A stretch of DNA of 64,000 nucleotides from Liolophura sinensis (Eukaryota > Mollusca > Polyplacophora > Chitonida > Chitonidae): the NCBI RefSeq assembly GCF_032854445.1, contig NC_088298.1, forward strand, positions 17,195,976 through 17,259,975, in the 5' to 3' direction. The translations under genes were made by a program, and so were the position numbers. A model generated the notes under the pieces. That model searched no databases, was not told where the DNA came from, and was given only the letters and a program-made list of their open reading frames with translations. Within the stretch, counting starts at the first letter, position 1. The number at the start of each line of letters is the position of its first letter. Positions 62,405 to 64,000 of the stretch are shown piece after piece.

Positions 62405-63025
62405 TTGGAATCTTCAGCTATCCCTTTGTAGCCAAGAGAAATAAAAGAACGTAACAAAGATTGTCAGATACCCTTATCCAAAATAGGTCTACATGTCCAA
62501 TGTACATGTAAAAGAAACAACGTTTAATTTTCAAATGTTCGGTATACCCAAACTTACCCAAAATACATGTACCTCTATATACATGTGCCAAAAAAACAAT
62601 GTTAAATTTGGTTAGTTTCAAAGGCTTTGTATCCTTATCCCAAAATATGTCTACACAGGTGAGCATGTATTAGAAATAATTGGACATGTAACATCTTGTT
62701 ACTTTCAAATGCACCCTTAAACTAAATTACTACTTTTAAATATATGTACAAGAAACAATGTTAAGTTTGACATTTTGTTACCTTCATTTTATGTCCTTTA
62801 AACTTGGCCAAAATATATGTATATATACACCAGAAACTGTGATAATTGAAAATATACAATTTTGTACCTTTTACACATACATCATGTGCAAGTATATGAA
62901 TATTAATGAAGCTACTAGGTGAGACTGAATTATCAGATCACAAGAAACAATGCTGAAACATTTTATTATTTTCAACTTTATAACTTTATGGCCAAACAAA
63001 AGTCCATACAGGTACTGAATAATAT
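62405..63025. repeat. Degenerate tandem repeat, ~100-bp unit, about 5 copies
   Basis: Repeated order of blocks: GTTACTTTC/GTTACCTTC, TTTGTATCCTTATCC or TATGTCCTTTAAACTTG, CCAAAATATATGT, TATACATGTGCC/TATACACCAG, AAACAATGTTAA. Copies are strongly diverged. Confidence 0.6.
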
Positions 63026-64000
63026 CACACAATGCCCTTTCATAATTAACTCAGGGTCTGTTTTGTTTTGTTTTTTTTTTTGTTTTGTTTTGTTTTTTTT
63101 GTTGTTGTTGTTGTTGCTTTGTACTCAAGACATTTTAAGCAATATAACCGTATCAGCCTAGGCTGTAGTTCTAAAAATGTTCATGTATGTGTGCTCTCCA
63201 TACTCTACACGTAGTCTCTGAGATGAAATTGTAAGAGGCTTACATGTTTGTTCAGTTGACAGGTAATAGCTACATTCACATGTACATTCCCCCCCCCCCT
63301 CCCACTTGTTACATTCAAATTAAAAAGAGACTTTAAAAAAAACCTTTGGCACTAAGAACTTTTAAAGCAAACAAATGCCAACAATAACAAATGCCAACAA
63401 TCCTTTTTAAAATACTTTCCCATAAAATCATGTATTACACTTCGAACTTTAGGGCACAAACTGTACAGTATAACCTCCAAGACCATCTAAATCCATTCAG
63501 ATGCCTGAATAACCAGGCTTACTACAATGCACCTAAAATAGTCTTTATACCAAAAAATGGAACATAAAACCATAAACCTTGATACATTCGTTCATTCATA
63601 AAACTGTTAAATATACATGTACAATGTACAAGCTAGTCTCCTTGGCCGCATGATAGACTGCAGACTATGTTTGAAAAATCAGGGTCAAATACAAGGATAC
63701 CCTTCACAGGTGCAAAATTACGGCATATCCTATAAAACAGCCCAAATTAAAAAGGTGTGCACGTATATGGCCTTGGTAATGGACATGTATGGGTACCTGC
63801 CCATACAGGGCCTTATCTAGAGCCATTTTTAATGCATGTAGTTCCATAAAATGTTAACAGTATGAGCTTCCAAGCTATTGGCTGCCCAAACCAATCAAGA
63901 AGAATTAACAAGTCCATGTAACTTCAACAAAAATACATGAATGATGACTCACCATTTCGAAGTTTAGTTTTCATACATATTTCTTTCATTCACCATTGAA
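63026..64000. other. Right edge, nothing recognised
   Basis: Low-complexity G/T run (63059-63120) and a C run near 63291; no exon supported. Confidence 0.4.

Overview
The window is animal nuclear DNA: intron-rich genes with GT-AG splice sites, AT-rich spacers, many tRNA-derived SINEs, and an unusual number of minisatellites. There is no bacterial-style gene organisation. The main SINE (a tRNA-like head, a body, and a 3' end reading roughly GTAAAACACCAATCA followed by AAATAAAT repeats) and a second family carrying GTGAGTGAGTGCTTGGGG look like repeats of molluscs, most likely a bivalve. That assignment rests on memory of repeat style and was not searched.

Layout. (1) 1-1028, minus: two candidate exons of an unrecognised gene or genes, one encoding a short protein with a membrane segment near its C terminus, the other continuing off the left edge. 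(2) 3148-8043, plus: the last five exons of a coiled-coil protein, 504 codons that join in frame, with a poly(A) signal after the stop; its 5' exons were not found. (3) 8184-19612: intergenic, with SINEs, a palindromic 40-bp minisatellite, a CAGCCAGC-rich array and a 34/36-bp array. (4) 19613-58908, minus: a nearly complete MEKK2/MEKK3-type MAP3K gene (MAP3K2/3 orthologue), convergent with gene 2. It has an N-terminal PB1 domain, a Ser-rich linker with the conserved GKGGTYP motif, and a C-terminal kinase domain. Fourteen exons were placed by splice site, phase and protein similarity. A fifteenth of 23 nt is proposed because the frame cannot close without it. With it the product is 584 residues, close to the roughly 620 of vertebrate MEKK2/3. 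Coding exon 1 contributes only 13 nt and is followed by a 22-kb intron filled with repeats. (5) 58909-64000: upstream flank or 5' UTR intron, with SINE copies and degenerate repeats but no recognised coding exon.

The MEKK product would act as a cytoplasmic MAP3K whose PB1 domain in relatives docks MEK5. Its 5' UTR carries a 23-codon upstream ORF whose stop overlaps the main start as ATGA.

Most interesting for a second look: a 27-bp minisatellite beginning at the donor of MEKK exon 9 that repeats that 5' splice site many times; the uORF/main ORF overlap; an intronic foldback able to form a ~110-bp hairpin next to a mariner-like MITE; SINE insertions with clear target-site duplications, one nested in an older copy; and a duplicated 3' splice site in the coiled-coil gene.
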